The notes: generated from the sequence alone by a model not told the origin. 64,000 bases of DNA from Mycolicibacterium septicum DSM 44393 (GCF_000455325.1 NZ_HG322951.1:680351-744350), one strand, 5' to 3'; shown: positions 1 through 8,846, numbered from the stretch's first letter. Numbers and translations: made by a program.

Positions 1-785
1 CAGGCGTCCTGCCATTCCGGCAGTGCCGGGTCGTCTTCTATGAACGACACCGCGGTGCCGAAATCATAGAAATACCACCCGAATCCGCAGTCATCGAAGT
101 CGATGACGGTGATCTTGGGAGTTCCCGCGGGGTCAGGGTCCACCAGCAGATTGGCCAACCGCAGGTCAGCGTGGATCAGGCCGTAGACGTCGGGCCCGGT
201 GCCGTAGGCGTGCAGCCGATCGTGCAGCAGCGCCTGGGCGCGCTCCAGCACCTGCTGCTCGGCCGTGCCGACGCCTTCGGCATCGTGCCAGCGGCCCCAA
301 CGGGGAGCCGCCCCCAGACTGTGTTCCCAGTCCCAGGAGAACCGGCCGAACCCGGCCGGGCGCTCCCACCGCTGCGAATGGTCGTGCAGCGCAGCGGTGA
401 TCCGGCCCAGCGTGTGGAAATCGCCGAGGGTCAACGTGCCCTCGTCGGGCTCGGCCCCGGCGACCATGCCGAAGTGCACGGCGTGGCGGTCGGTTCCATC
501 GGCGTTGACGGTGACCAGCCGCCGGCCGTCGCGGGCCGGCAACACGGTGGGCACCGTGACGTCGCTGTCGGCCCGCAACGCCTGCAGCCAGTCGAGTTCC
601 GACTCGATCTCGTGCGGCTGGTGATAGTCCTGCCGGTGCACCCGCAGGATCGACTGGGCGCCGGCATCTTCGACGAGATAGGTGGCATTCTCGGACAGGT
701 TCAGCAATCGCAGCGTCGCGTCCGTCCCGATGTCGTACTGGCGTAACGCCAGTTGGGCGACATCGATCTCGTCGGTGATGACCAT
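1..785 (-). CDS. APH-family small-molecule kinase (RMM amine kinase), 3' end cut by window
   Basis: The frame is open to the window edge, so the C-terminus is missing (about 261 residues visible). It has the aminoglycoside/choline-kinase catalytic signature: IHADLRLANLL near residue 205 (catalytic Asp, Mg-binding Asn) followed by IDFDDCGFGW near residue 225 (metal-binding Asp). The ATG overlaps the stop of the upstream BMC-T gene by one base (TGATG), so it is the last visible gene of the microcompartment operon. In characterised M. smegmatis RMM loci the kinase at this place phosphorylates 1-amino-2-propanol, making the substrate for the PLP lyase. The substrate here is inferred from context; the fold assignment is firm. 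Confidence 0.85.
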   Translation of the reverse strand, partial: MVITDEIDVAQLALRQYDIGTDATLRLLNLSENATYLVEDAGAQSILRVHRQDYHQPHEIESELDWLQALRADSDVTVPTVLPARDGRRLVTVNADGTDRHAVHFGMVAGAEPDEGTLTLGDFHTLGRITAALHDHSQRWERPAGFGRFSWDWEHSLGAAPRWGRWHDAEGVGTAEQQVLERAQALLHDRLHAYGTGPDVYGLIHADLRLANLLVDPDPAGTPKITVIDFDDCGFGWYFYDFGTAVSFIEDDPALPEWQDA

Positions 786-1447
786 CAGTGATCCCGTCCT
801 TCAATACCATCAAGCACCGCCGTGATCCGGTCCCTCGCCACGGTCACGTCAGCGGTGCTACCGCCGATGTAGAGCCTCCCAGCGGCGCCGATCATCTGCA
901 CGTCGACCACAGTAAGCCCAGGTGCGGCCCGCTCCGCCTCATTGGCCGCCACCGCTGCGAACAACGCCGGGGTCATCTCGTACACCAGCAGGGACTGCCC
1001 GGGCAGGATCATCGATGCCTGCCTGTTGCGGTTCAGGATCACCGCATGCTGATCGGTGATGTTCTCGATGATGTCGTGGTAGAGCACCTGCGGCCGCAGC
1101 TGGTCGGAAGCCTTGTTGCCGGTGCCGGCCAGGATCGCCTCGCCGGCCCGCTGCACATCCTCCAGACTGGCCGAGTGGATCTCGAGAACACCGAATTGAC
1201 GCTCCACGTAGAGGATTCCGGGCTGGATGCCAGGGACCTCACGCAGTGCCAGGTCGATCACCCGCTCGATCGCCAAGGCGGGGGACACCTCGACGATCAG
1301 CGCGTGCTCACCCTCGTACGGTGGGTAACCCCGGGCCCGGGTCGGCGTTCCGAGGTAGGCGGCGAACTGGCGCTGCAGGTCCTCCACCAACAGGTAGACG
1401 CGGATCTGGGTGCGAATCCGCGTACTCTCCTCTGCTTTGGTCGGCAT
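785..1447 (-). CDS. BMC-T shell protein (tandem BMC domains), distal copy
   Basis: A 220-residue protein with two bacterial-microcompartment domains in tandem (about residues 15-110 and 115-215). The second carries the LNRNRQASMILPGQSLLVYEM and VVDVQMIGAAGRLYIGG segments typical of the fold. Such BMC-T proteins form pseudohexameric trimers in the shell facets, often with a larger, possibly gated pore. It is clearly paralogous to the BMC-T at 2513-3118 (shared VERQFG, LPG(Q/E)SL and MIGA(A/T)GR motifs). It starts 2 bases after the BMC-H gene and overlaps the kinase start. It corresponds by order to one of the two BMC-T proteins of the M. smegmatis RMM operon. Confidence 0.92.
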   Translation of the reverse strand: MPTKAEESTRIRTQIRVYLLVEDLQRQFAAYLGTPTRARGYPPYEGEHALIVEVSPALAIERVIDLALREVPGIQPGILYVERQFGVLEIHSASLEDVQRAGEAILAGTGNKASDQLRPQVLYHDIIENITDQHAVILNRNRQASMILPGQSLLVYEMTPALFAAVAANEAERAAPGLTVVDVQMIGAAGRLYIGGSTADVTVARDRITAVLDGIEGRDH

Positions 1448-1449
1448 GG

Positions 1450-1731
1450 CTACTTGCTGGCGACCGCGAAGTGCGCGCCGAGTTCGTTGTGCGGACGCGG
1501 GATGACGTGCACGCTCACCAGTTCGCCCACCTGCGAGGCGGTCTCGGCACCGGCCTCGGTGGCAGCCTTGACGGCACCCACCTCACCGGTGACGATCACG
1601 GCGACCAGGCCGTCGCCGACCTGCTGGCGATCGGTGATGGTGACGTTGGCGGCCTTGACCATGGCGTCGGCAGCGGCCAGCGCAGCCACGTAGCCCTTGG
1701 TCTCGATCAGTCCGATTGCGTTGCTGGACAT
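1450..1731 (-). CDS. BMC-H hexameric shell protein
   Basis: A 93-residue single-domain shell protein with the canonical start AIGLIETKGYVAALAAADAM, a VGDGLVAVIVTGEVGAVKAA core and a SVHVIPRPH strand, as in PduA/CcmK/EutM-type hexamers. Hexamers of this type tile the shell and provide the small central pores for substrates. The length matches the family (90-100 residues). It lies 12 bases after the BMC-P gene and 2 bases before the distal BMC-T. It is the only BMC-H in the visible operon, as expected for RMM loci, which have a small shell inventory. Confidence 0.96.
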   Translation of the reverse strand: MSSNAIGLIETKGYVAALAAADAMVKAANVTITDRQQVGDGLVAVIVTGEVGAVKAATEAGAETASQVGELVSVHVIPRPHNELGAHFAVASK

Positions 1732-1743
1732 AGGTGTTTCTCC

Positions 1744-2007
1744 TTATTTGTTGGGTTTGGTATCAGGTTTGCTGTCGATGGATCCGATGATGAGTGCGTC
1801 GACCGGAGGCGGGGTGCCGGTGAACCAGCCCGAGGCCACGGAGCCCTGCGCGACGAGAACCCGCTCGCCCACACCGCTGCCGAGGACGTCGAAAGCGATC
1901 AGCTTCGACCCGGTGCCGTCGATCTCGACCTCGAGGAACGCGCCGGGCGGGATGCCGTCGATCCGACGGGTCGACCACACGTTGCCGGTGACAACCGCTG
2001 AGATCAT
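1744..2007 (-). CDS. BMC-P pentameric vertex protein (EutN/CcmL family)
   Basis: An 87-residue beta-rich protein beginning MISAVVTGNVWSTRR and continuing with the KLIAFDVLGSGVGERVLVAQGS segment typical of EutN/CcmL/PduN proteins, which form pentamers that cap the vertices of the polyhedral shell. The C-terminal tail SIDSKPDTKPNK is short and polar. Its ATG overlaps the stop of the upstream linker-protein gene by four bases (ATGA), consistent with translational coupling. One pentamer gene per operon is normal because few copies are needed. Confidence 0.93.
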   Translation of the reverse strand: MISAVVTGNVWSTRRIDGIPPGAFLEVEIDGTGSKLIAFDVLGSGVGERVLVAQGSVASGWFTGTPPPVDALIIGSIDSKPDTKPNK

Positions 2008-2516
2008 TTGCGCTCCTTCTCGATCGTGATCCCCAGAGTGCGGGCTTTTTCTCGGGCCAGCGGGGTGAGTACCGCCTTGCGGCCGAGCACGAGCGTGCCG
2101 CCGGCCATGTCGGCGATCTGCCGTTCGGTGACCGCCCCGGTTTCGATGCGGTGAATGGCTCCGCCGCCGGATGGCCGGGTCGATCCCGCCAGCCGGAAGC
2201 TGAGCCGACCTGCCTTGAGGTCCGCGCGGGTCTTCGGGCTTTCGAAGAGCCGCAACAGCTTCCGGACGAAGCTGTTGAGGTCCCGGTCATTGCTCAACTG
2301 CACCGTCTCGGTGCGGTTCTTGCCGTCGACGGCGCGGGGCCCGGTGGGTTCCACGCCGAACTGGTCCGCGACCGTCGGCGGGGCGGGTGGAGCCGGAGCC
2401 GGTGGTGGGGGGACAGCCACCGGCCCCGGAGTCTTCGCGGCAGCGCCGACATCGCGGACGGCATCCCGCACCACCTCACGCACGAGGGCGCGCAGTTCGT
2501 CCCGGTTGATACTCAC
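2004..2516 (-). CDS. RMM-associated protein with N-terminal encapsulation-like helix and Pro-rich linker
   Basis: A 170-residue protein of unknown activity. Three parts are visible: an amphipathic helix at residues 5-24 (NRDELRALVREVVRDAVRDV), a Pro/Ala-rich linker at about 30-50, and a basic C-terminal domain ending VLTPLAREKARTLGITIEK. Helix plus flexible linker is the architecture of cargo-targeting (encapsulation) peptides. The ending resembles the (I/V)-(I/L)-TPLARxxAxxxGI tail found in several other microcompartment proteins. The GTG start overlaps the BMC-T stop (GTGA), and the stop overlaps the BMC-P start (ATGA), so it is tightly embedded among shell genes. It may be a cargo adaptor or scaffold; no enzyme motif is seen. 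Confidence 0.85.
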   Translation of the reverse strand: MSINRDELRALVREVVRDAVRDVGAAAKTPGPVAVPPPPAPAPPAPPTVADQFGVEPTGPRAVDGKNRTETVQLSNDRDLNSFVRKLLRLFESPKTRADLKAGRLSFRLAGSTRPSGGGAIHRIETGAVTERQIADMAGGTLVLGRKAVLTPLAREKARTLGITIEKERK

Positions 2517-3118
2517 GCGGTGGCCCTTGCCAGCGCGTCCTGGGCTGCCTCGGCTGCCGTACGAACATCGGCTTCGGTCCCGGACAGGTACACGCGGCCC
2601 GTGGCGCCGATCATCCGGAAGTCGACCACCTTGATGTCCGCGGCCTTCTCGGCCTCGTTGGTGGCCAGGATGGCGTAGGACGCGGGGGCCACCTCGAGCA
2701 CGAACAGTGATTCCCCGGGGAGCACCATCGATCCGATCTTGTTGCGGTTGATCAGGAAGGCATGCTGGTGGTCGACGCTGGAGATGATCCGTGAGGCCAG
2801 CACGTTCGGCTGCACCGCGCTTCCGGTGTTGCCGCCGAGCTCGTCCAGTGCGGCGTCCGCGGCAGCTTTGACCGCACCGGTCTCGCCGTGGAACTCCAGA
2901 TAGCCGAATTGCCGCTCTACCACCAGGATTCCGGCCTTGACCTCGGCGTGCTTGAGGGCGACGTCGGTGACGCCCTCGATGTCCAGTCCCGGTGCCACCT
3001 CGATGATCTGGGCGGCCTGATCGGCACGGGGAAGAGCCCCCTTGATCCAGGTGCCCAGATACGACATGGTCTGCGGTTGCAGCCGGTCGATGAAGATGAA
3101 GGAACGAAGTTCAGCCAC
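2513..3118 (-). CDS. BMC-T shell protein (tandem BMC domains), proximal copy
   Basis: A 201-residue tandem-domain shell protein. Domain 1 (about 1-95) contains RSFIFIDRLQPQTMSYLG and VVERQFGYLEFHG; domain 2 (about 100-195) contains SVDHQHAFLINRNKIGSM, LPGESLFVLEVAP and VVDFRMIGATGRVYLSG. It is paralogous to the BMC-T at 785-1447 but starts directly with the first domain, without that protein's 15-residue basic extension. It begins 4 bases after the aldehyde dehydrogenase stop. Two different BMC-T proteins per operon are expected for RMM compartments, where they are thought to admit larger substrates or cofactors. Confidence 0.93.
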   Translation of the reverse strand: MAELRSFIFIDRLQPQTMSYLGTWIKGALPRADQAAQIIEVAPGLDIEGVTDVALKHAEVKAGILVVERQFGYLEFHGETGAVKAAADAALDELGGNTGSAVQPNVLASRIISSVDHQHAFLINRNKIGSMVLPGESLFVLEVAPASYAILATNEAEKAADIKVVDFRMIGATGRVYLSGTEADVRTAAEAAQDALARATA

Positions 3119-3122
3119 AGCC

Positions 3123-4670
3123 CTACCTCTTGATCAGTTGTGTGAGTTCTTCGGCGACCAGCGCGCGCAGTTCGGCCCGCAGCACGTCCAGTCCGGGATC
3201 CGACGACCGGTTGGCAGTCGGGTATGGCCGGCGGGGCGTGACAGGCGCACCGTGACGGTCATTGGAGGCGCGCGGATACTCCGGCACCGGTCCGGCCGGT
3301 GAGTGCCACGGATTGATCCCCGCGAAATTGCCCATCGGCACGGCGGAATCGCTGTTGTAGGCGATGCGGGCCCAGTTGATCAGGTTCTGCGGTTGCAGGT
3401 TCTCCCCGATCGAGCTGCGCCCGACGAACCCGGTGCCGATCGTCATCGACGGCGCCAGGTTGGTCTCCAGCCCGGAGCTGCCGGTGCTGTTGCCCACGTT
3501 GACCGACACCCGCAACACCGGTACCTGGGCGGCGAAATCGGCGATCACCGACGGATTTTCGCTGTGGATCGCCGCCGAGTGACCGGCCCCGCCGATCCGC
3601 ACCACTGCCCGGGCGGCGCGGGTACCACGTGCGGCGTCGGCCGCGGTGGTCATGCCGAGCACCGGGGACAGCTTCTCGTGGGCCAGCATCTCCTCGGAGA
3701 TCACGTCGTTGAACGGCGCGATCAGCACCCGGGTCTTGGGGGTGACCCGCAGGCCGGCCTGCCCCGCGATCCAGGCGGCATCACGGCCCACCACGTCGGT
3801 GTTGAGGTGGCCGTCGGCGAACATGTAGGCCCGCAGGCGCCGTGCGCCGTCCTCGTCGAGGATGTGCGCCCCGGCACGGGTCAGTGCGCCGTTGAGCTTG
3901 CCCGCGATCGCGTCCTCGGCGATGAGGACGGATTCGTTGGTGCACAGCACCGAGTTGTCGAAGGCCTTGCTGTCCACGATGCGCTTGGCCGCGGCGTTGA
4001 TGTCCGCGCTGGCCTCGACGAACACCGGGACATTGCCGGGGCCGACACCGAGTGCGGGGTTGCCGGAGGAGTACGCCGCACGCACGACGCCGGTGCCCCC
4101 GGTCGCCACGATGACGTCGGTGCGCTCGTCGGCCATCAGCGCCTGAACCAGCGGGATGGACGGTTCCTCGACCACCTGGACGATGCCGTCCGGTAAGCCG
4201 GCGGCCACCGCGGCCTCGGCAAGCAGCCGGGCCGCGTCGCCCGAGCACTGCTTGGCCCGCGGGTGCGGAGCGACGACGACGGCGTTGCGGGTCATCAGCG
4301 CCAGGATCACCTTGAAGTACACCGTGGCAACGGGATTGGTGGTCGGCGTCAATGCCAGCACCACGCCCGCCGGCCTAGGCAGCTCGACGATCTTGCGGGC
4401 CTCGTCGACGCGTGGCGACACGTAGTCCTCGCCCCGGTAGTAGTCGACGATCCCGCGTGAGCAGGCCCGGTTCTTGGTGACCTTGTCGGCCACCACACCC
4501 ATCCCGGTCTCGGCCACCGCCTCGGCGGCGAACCGTTCGGCTGCGCCGTAGGCGGCGTCGGCCACCGCATTGACGATGTTGTTCACCGCCGCCGCGTCGT
4601 AATCGGCGTAGGCAGCCGCGGCCCAACCGGCCCGTTCCAGCATGTGGCCGGCCTGTGCGGTACTGGTCAT
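3123..4670 (-). CDS. CoA-acylating aldehyde dehydrogenase, microcompartment type
   Basis: A 515-residue enzyme of the PduP/EutE-like class that converts an aldehyde (expected propionaldehyde) and CoA to acyl-CoA with NAD. The catalytic Cys is C243 in [11 protein letters not shown], and the GPGNVP loop is at 210-215. After the catalytic domain (about 1-455) comes a Pro/Arg-rich linker and then a terminal amphipathic helix at about 492-515 containing [19 protein letters not shown], which looks like a C-terminal encapsulation peptide. Its ELRALV core is also present at the N-terminus of the linker protein encoded at 2004-2516. The ATG overlaps the upstream aminotransferase stop by four bases. 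It is probably the signature cargo enzyme. Confidence 0.93.
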   Translation of the reverse strand: MTSTAQAGHMLERAGWAAAAYADYDAAAVNNIVNAVADAAYGAAERFAAEAVAETGMGVVADKVTKNRACSRGIVDYYRGEDYVSPRVDEARKIVELPRPAGVVLALTPTTNPVATVYFKVILALMTRNAVVVAPHPRAKQCSGDAARLLAEAAVAAGLPDGIVQVVEEPSIPLVQALMADERTDVIVATGGTGVVRAAYSSGNPALGVGPGNVPVFVEASADINAAAKRIVDSKAFDNSVLCTNESVLIAEDAIAGKLNGALTRAGAHILDEDGARRLRAYMFADGHLNTDVVGRDAAWIAGQAGLRVTPKTRVLIAPFNDVISEEMLAHEKLSPVLGMTTAADAARGTRAARAVVRIGGAGHSAAIHSENPSVIADFAAQVPVLRVSVNVGNSTGSSGLETNLAPSMTIGTGFVGRSSIGENLQPQNLINWARIAYNSDSAVPMGNFAGINPWHSPAGPVPEYPRASNDRHGAPVTPRRPYPTANRSSDPGLDVLRAELRALVAEELTQLIKR

Positions 4671-5947
4671 GATGCTTTACGTCCTCTCACGACGGTCTCG
4701 GCCCTGGCCACCGCGACGGCGAGGCGGTCCAGGACGTCCTCGCAGAGCTCGCGCGAGAGCAGGAGACCCGGTTTGAACTGCAGGACACGGGGATCCAGCG
4801 TCGAGAAGATCGCCCACACCCCGTTCTCGTAGAGTTCCCGCATCACGAACTTGGCGCCTTCGGGGTGGTCGAACTCCAGGCCGATCACCACACCGTTCTG
4901 GCGAATACCGACGAACCAGTCCGGGTGGTCGGCCTGGATGCGCTGCAGCCCGTGGTCGAAGATGTCGGCGATGTAGTGGACCATCGAGCGCACTTCGGGG
5001 CGGGTGGAGATCTCGAGCGTCTTCAGCGCGGCGACACAGCCCAGCTCGGCGCCGCCGAAGGTGGAGATGTGGCCGAAGCCGTCCTCGTCGAGCCACTTCG
5101 CGGCGCGATCGCTGAGCAGGGCCGCGGTGATCGGGTACATGCCTCCGGACAGGCCCTTGCCGGTCACCAGGATGTCGGGCTCGATGCCGTGTTTGGTGAT
5201 GCACCACAGCTCACCGGTGCGCATCAGGCCGGTCTGCACCTCGTCGGCGATGTACAGGGTGCCGTGCTTCTCGGTGATGGCCTTGACGGCTTCCAGGTAA
5301 CCCGGTGCGGGAAGCGGGAATCCGTAGGTGGCCGGGATGGTCTCCATGATCACCGCGGCGACATCGCCGGGGGCCAGCACCCGTTCCATCGCTTCGATGT
5401 CGTTGAACGGCACCTGGAGGAACTCGTCGGGCTGGTCGGCCAGGAAGAACTTGGCGAACCGGTCGTCGCCGGTGGCCACGGCCAGGCCGGTGTGGCCGTG
5501 GTAGGCCTTGACGATCGAGACGATCTTGCGGCGTTTGGTCGCGTGCCGGGCGCTCTTGAGCGCGATGTCGATCGCCTCACCGCCTCCGGACCCATAGGCC
5601 ACCTTCTTGATCGACGCGGGCGCGGTCTCGACGAGGCGCTGCGCCAGGGCGGTGCGGGCCACCGACGGGAAGTGGTGGTTGCCGACGTCGAAATGCTCCA
5701 TGCCCTCGGTGATCGCCTGCATCACTTCGGGATTGCGGTGACCGAGGTTGTAGGTCCCACCGTTGAGATGCAGATCGATCAGGCGGCGGCCGCCCATATC
5801 CCACAGGAAATATCCCTCGCGGCGGTCGATCACCAGATCGACACCGGTGTCAGTCCAGAACTGTGTCTTGTCTGGATTCCAGAACGTCTTCGCCTTATCC
5901 AGCACTTCGGCTTTGGATTCGAACGTGAACGTGCCGTAGTCGTACAT
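4667..5947 (-). CDS. Class-III PLP enzyme, probable aminoalcohol-phosphate phospho-lyase
   Basis: A 426-residue class-III aminotransferase fold enzyme. PLP-binding features are YGSGGGEA near 118-125, D235 in ADEVQTG and the Schiff-base Lys K264 in LVTGKGLSGGM. In RMM loci the member at this position works with the amine kinase: it removes phosphate and ammonia from the phosphorylated aminopropanol to give propionaldehyde, so it is annotated as a phospho-lyase rather than a transaminase by context. It is the first gene of the minus-strand operon; the start is preceded by a GAGAGGGAG ribosome-binding site. A plain aminotransferase activity cannot be excluded from sequence alone. Confidence 0.88.
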   Translation of the reverse strand: MYDYGTFTFESKAEVLDKAKTFWNPDKTQFWTDTGVDLVIDRREGYFLWDMGGRRLIDLHLNGGTYNLGHRNPEVMQAITEGMEHFDVGNHHFPSVARTALAQRLVETAPASIKKVAYGSGGGEAIDIALKSARHATKRRKIVSIVKAYHGHTGLAVATGDDRFAKFFLADQPDEFLQVPFNDIEAMERVLAPGDVAAVIMETIPATYGFPLPAPGYLEAVKAITEKHGTLYIADEVQTGLMRTGELWCITKHGIEPDILVTGKGLSGGMYPITAALLSDRAAKWLDEDGFGHISTFGGAELGCVAALKTLEISTRPEVRSMVHYIADIFDHGLQRIQADHPDWFVGIRQNGVVIGLEFDHPEGAKFVMRELYENGVWAIFSTLDPRVLQFKPGLLLSRELCEDVLDRLAVAVARAETVVRGRKAS

Positions 5948-6000
5948 GCGGCTCCCTCTCCAGCTATCCGGTAGCTGTGATGGCCCTCACCGTAAACGGT

Positions 6001-6026
6001 CGCAACCATTTGTGTCAATGGTTGCG
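6001..6026. promoter_or_regulatory. Perfect inverted repeat between the RMM operon and the permease
   Basis: Arms CGCAACCATT and AATGGTTGCG (10 of 10 matching) flank the 6-base spacer TGTGTC. It lies in the 184-base gap between two divergent starts (5947 minus, 6132 plus), 54 bases from the operon start. This is the shape of a dimeric repressor site, and could control both the microcompartment operon and the permease. No regulator gene lies next to it in this window; one may lie beyond the left edge. Confidence 0.6.
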
Positions 6027-6131
6027 GAAAGTGCTTGCCAATCGGTTTTGGTCGTGCCAATATGCCTTAGGTTCGCACTGTGGCCCAGGCCACATCGAGC
6101 ATCCACTGTTACCTGGAAGGTATCCCGCTAG

Positions 6132-7667
6132 ATGACCGATCAAGTTGTCGCTCAGAGCGAAAATGCAGCTCAAGACGTCCAGAGACTGAAACGCAACGCC
6201 GTCGGCACCGTCGGCGTGATCTTCATGGCGGTAGCGACCGCCGCCCCGATCACGGCAATGGTCGGCAATGTGCCGATCGCCGTTGGCTTCGGAAATGGTT
6301 CACATGCGCCGGCCGGCTACATCGTCGCAACCGTTGTCCTCGGTCTCTTCGCCGTCGGCTACGCGACCATGGCCAAGCACATCACCACCACGGGCGCGTT
6401 CTACGGCTACATCTCCCACGGCTTGGGCCGCATCGTCGGGATGGCCAGCGGCGGACTGATCACCATGGCCTATGTGGTGTTCGAGGCCTCGCTGATCGGG
6501 ATCTTCTCGTTCTTCTTCCAGAACTTCATGCAATCCCAACTGGGTATCCACATCCACTGGATCATCCCGGCGCTGCTGATGCTGACGGTCAACGCGATCC
6601 TGACCTACTTCGACGTCAACCTGACCGCGAAGGTACTCGGTGTATTCCTGGTCACCGAGATCGTCATGCTCGCACTCGGCGCCGTGGCGGTGCTGGTCAA
6701 GGGCGGCGGTCCGCAGGGTTTCGCGGTCGCCGAGACCATCAACCCCATCGGTGCGTTCTCCCCGGCTGCCGGAATCGCCGGTGCCAGTGCCGGTTTGGGC
6801 CTGTTCTTCGCCTTCTGGTCGTGGGTCGGCTTCGAGTCGACCGCGATGTACGGCGAGGAGTCGCGCAACCCCAAGAAGATCATTCCCCGGGCCACCATGC
6901 TGAGCGTCCTGGGCGTCGGTCTGTTCTACGTGTTCGTGTCCTGGATGGCGATCGCAGGCACCGGGCCGCAGCACGCGGTGGAACTCGCGCAGGATTCCGC
7001 GACCTCGTCGGAGATCTTCTTCGGCCCGGTGCGTAGCGCCTACGGCGAGTGGGCGATCACGGTGTTCAACATCCTGCTGGTCACCGGGTCGTTCGCCTGC
7101 GGCATGGCGTTCCACAACTGCGCGTCGCGCTACCTGTACGCGCTGGGCCGCGAAGGCCTGTCCAAGAGTCTGCAGAAGACCATCGGCGCAACGCATCCCA
7201 CGCACGGTTCTCCGCACATCGCCTCATTCGTGCAGAGCGGGATCACCCTGGTGATCATCCTGGCCTTCCTGCTCGCCGGGATGGACCCCTATGTGCACAT
7301 GTACACGCTGCTCGCGATCCTGGGCACCATGGCGATTCTGATCGTGCAGTCGCTGTGCGCGTTCTCGGTGATCAGCTACTTCCACATCCGCAAGAACCAC
7401 CCGGTGTCCAAGCACTGGTTCAAGACACTGATCGCCCCCGGCCTCGGTGGGCTCGGCATGCTCTACGTCGTGTACCTGCTGTGGGAGCACAAGGACGCGG
7501 CGGCGGGCACCGCTTCCGGCACCCTGCTGTTCAAGCTGACGCCGTGGATCGTGGTGGGCATCTTCGTCCTGGGCGCGGGCATGGCCACCTACTTCAAGCT
7601 GCGCGATCCGCGCCGCTACGAGTTGATCGGCCGGATCGTGTTCGAGGACAACGTTGTTCGAGACTGA
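6132..7667 (+). CDS. APC-family amino acid/amine permease
   Basis: A 511-residue membrane protein with about 12 hydrophobic segments. It starts with the APC-family pattern VGTVGVIFMAVATAAPITAMVGNVPIAVGFG (TM1) and has TTTGAFYGYISHGLG in the TM2-TM3 region. It is divergent from the microcompartment operon and shares its promoter region with the inverted repeat at 6001-6026, so uptake of the amino alcohol or amine used by the compartment is the likely role. An APC permease is a regular companion of RMM operons. The substrate itself cannot be read from the sequence. Confidence 0.9.
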   Translation: MTDQVVAQSENAAQDVQRLKRNAVGTVGVIFMAVATAAPITAMVGNVPIAVGFGNGSHAPAGYIVATVVLGLFAVGYATMAKHITTTGAFYGYISHGLGRIVGMASGGLITMAYVVFEASLIGIFSFFFQNFMQSQLGIHIHWIIPALLMLTVNAILTYFDVNLTAKVLGVFLVTEIVMLALGAVAVLVKGGGPQGFAVAETINPIGAFSPAAGIAGASAGLGLFFAFWSWVGFESTAMYGEESRNPKKIIPRATMLSVLGVGLFYVFVSWMAIAGTGPQHAVELAQDSATSSEIFFGPVRSAYGEWAITVFNILLVTGSFACGMAFHNCASRYLYALGREGLSKSLQKTIGATHPTHGSPHIASFVQSGITLVIILAFLLAGMDPYVHMYTLLAILGTMAILIVQSLCAFSVISYFHIRKNHPVSKHWFKTLIAPGLGGLGMLYVVYLLWEHKDAAAGTASGTLLFKLTPWIVVGIFVLGAGMATYFKLRDPRRYELIGRIVFEDNVVRD

Positions 7668-7718
7668 ACAGTTGAAGGCCGTATTCATCAGCGACTGGGT
7701 CAGCGACCAGGCCGGTAG

Positions 7719-7964
7719 ATGGATTCCTTCGAACGTCTCCTGCTGAAATTCGTCCTCGCGTGGGCTCCCTACGGGGGTCCGCGCGAGGACGACGTCTGGC
7801 TCGAGTTCGGCATGACCGCTGAACAGTTGTGCGTCCGGTTCGCCGGGATCGTCGCGGGTCAGGTGCCCAGGGCCAAAGCCTTGTCGGCTGCCGACCGCGG
7901 CTTGTTGGAACGCGCCTGCCGCTACCTGCGGCACCAGCGGGAATCAGGCAAACGCCGCGCGTAG
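7719..7964 (+). CDS. Small conserved-looking actinobacterial protein (DUF3263-like pattern)
   Basis: An 81-residue soluble protein, MDSFERLLLKFVLAWAPYGG... with WLEFGMTAEQLCVRFAGIV in the middle and a basic end (GKRRA). The spacing of the N-terminal FER, the Trp-x-x-FGM and the Leu/Phe positions recalls the short DUF3263-type proteins common in mycobacteria, but the match is by eye only. It follows the permease by 51 bases on the same strand, and its 3' end overlaps the convergent esterase gene by 21 bases. Function unknown; it could be a chance frame, but codon choice and start context look genuine. Confidence 0.5.
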   Translation: MDSFERLLLKFVLAWAPYGGPREDDVWLEFGMTAEQLCVRFAGIVAGQVPRAKALSAADRGLLERACRYLRHQRESGKRRA

Positions 7965-8846
7965 ATTCGCGACCTGGCTGGCCATGAAGGCCTGTGCCAC
8001 CGGTGTTTTCGCGGCGATCTGATCGAACCCGTGGAACGCCCCGTACACCTGTTCGACCTGGCATTCCACCCCGGCGGCGCGCAGGCGCTCGGCGTAGGCC
8101 ATGTCTTCGTCGTGGAACAGGTCCAACGTGCCCACACCGATCCACGCCGGCGGCAGCCCTGCCAGATCTTCACGACGGCCGGGTACCGCGGTGGCGGGAT
8201 CAGCGCCTCCGAGATAGGCCGACCAGCCGAACTGGTTGCTGCCCTGCGTCCACAACCGGTGACCGGGGTTCTCCAGCTCCGGGCCCACGGAGCGGTCGTC
8301 GAGCATCGGATACACGAGTATCTGTGCGGCAAGGGGTATCTCACCGCGATCACGGGCGAGCAGAGCAAGGGCGGCGGCCAGTCCGCCGCCCGCGCTGGCG
8401 CCTGCGACAGCGACCCGTGATGGGTCGACCGCGGGAAGTGCCGCGAGCCATTTCAGCGCCTGGTAGCAGTCCTCCAGCCCGGCCGGGTAGGGGTTCTGCG
8501 GCGCGAGCCGATACTTGACCGCTGCCACCGTGATGCCGAGTTCCCTGGCGAAGCGTCGGCACAGGGCGTCGTCCTGCGCCGGGCTGCCCAGCACATAGCC
8601 GCCGCCGTGGATCCACAGCAGGGCCGGTGCCGGTTCGGTGACCCCGGCGGGCCGGAACAGTCGCACGCCGACACCCGAGCTGAGCGTCAGGACCTCGACA
8701 TCCTTGGGTGTCTGCCGGTTCTGCAGCACCGTCAGCCGCTGCAGCAGCGGCAGCGTGCGCCTGGACACCAGCCGACGTGGGATGAAGCGGGCGATGCGTT
8801 CGAGGTCCGGATGGAAGCTGGGCCGGCCGTCTGTGGTCGCAGTCAC
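7944..8846 (-). CDS. lipW: Alpha/beta hydrolase, HSL-type esterase (LipW-like)
   Basis: A 300-residue serine esterase of the hormone-sensitive-lipase family. Visible are the oxyanion motif HGGGYVLGSP, the nucleophile motif GASAGGG, an acid region TLDLFHDEDM and the catalytic His in AFHGFD near the C-terminus. A GTG at 8846 is preferred to an upstream start at 8918 because it gives the compact family N-terminus and about the length of M. tuberculosis LipW (302 residues). Finding it to the left of the lipC equivalent also fits that genome's order. The symbol rests on length and synteny, so it is moderately certain; the enzyme class is firm. Confidence 0.85.
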   Translation of the reverse strand: MTATTDGRPSFHPDLERIARFIPRRLVSRRTLPLLQRLTVLQNRQTPKDVEVLTLSSGVGVRLFRPAGVTEPAPALLWIHGGGYVLGSPAQDDALCRRFARELGITVAAVKYRLAPQNPYPAGLEDCYQALKWLAALPAVDPSRVAVAGASAGGGLAAALALLARDRGEIPLAAQILVYPMLDDRSVGPELENPGHRLWTQGSNQFGWSAYLGGADPATAVPGRREDLAGLPPAWIGVGTLDLFHDEDMAYAERLRAAGVECQVEQVYGAFHGFDQIAAKTPVAQAFMASQVANLRAAFA

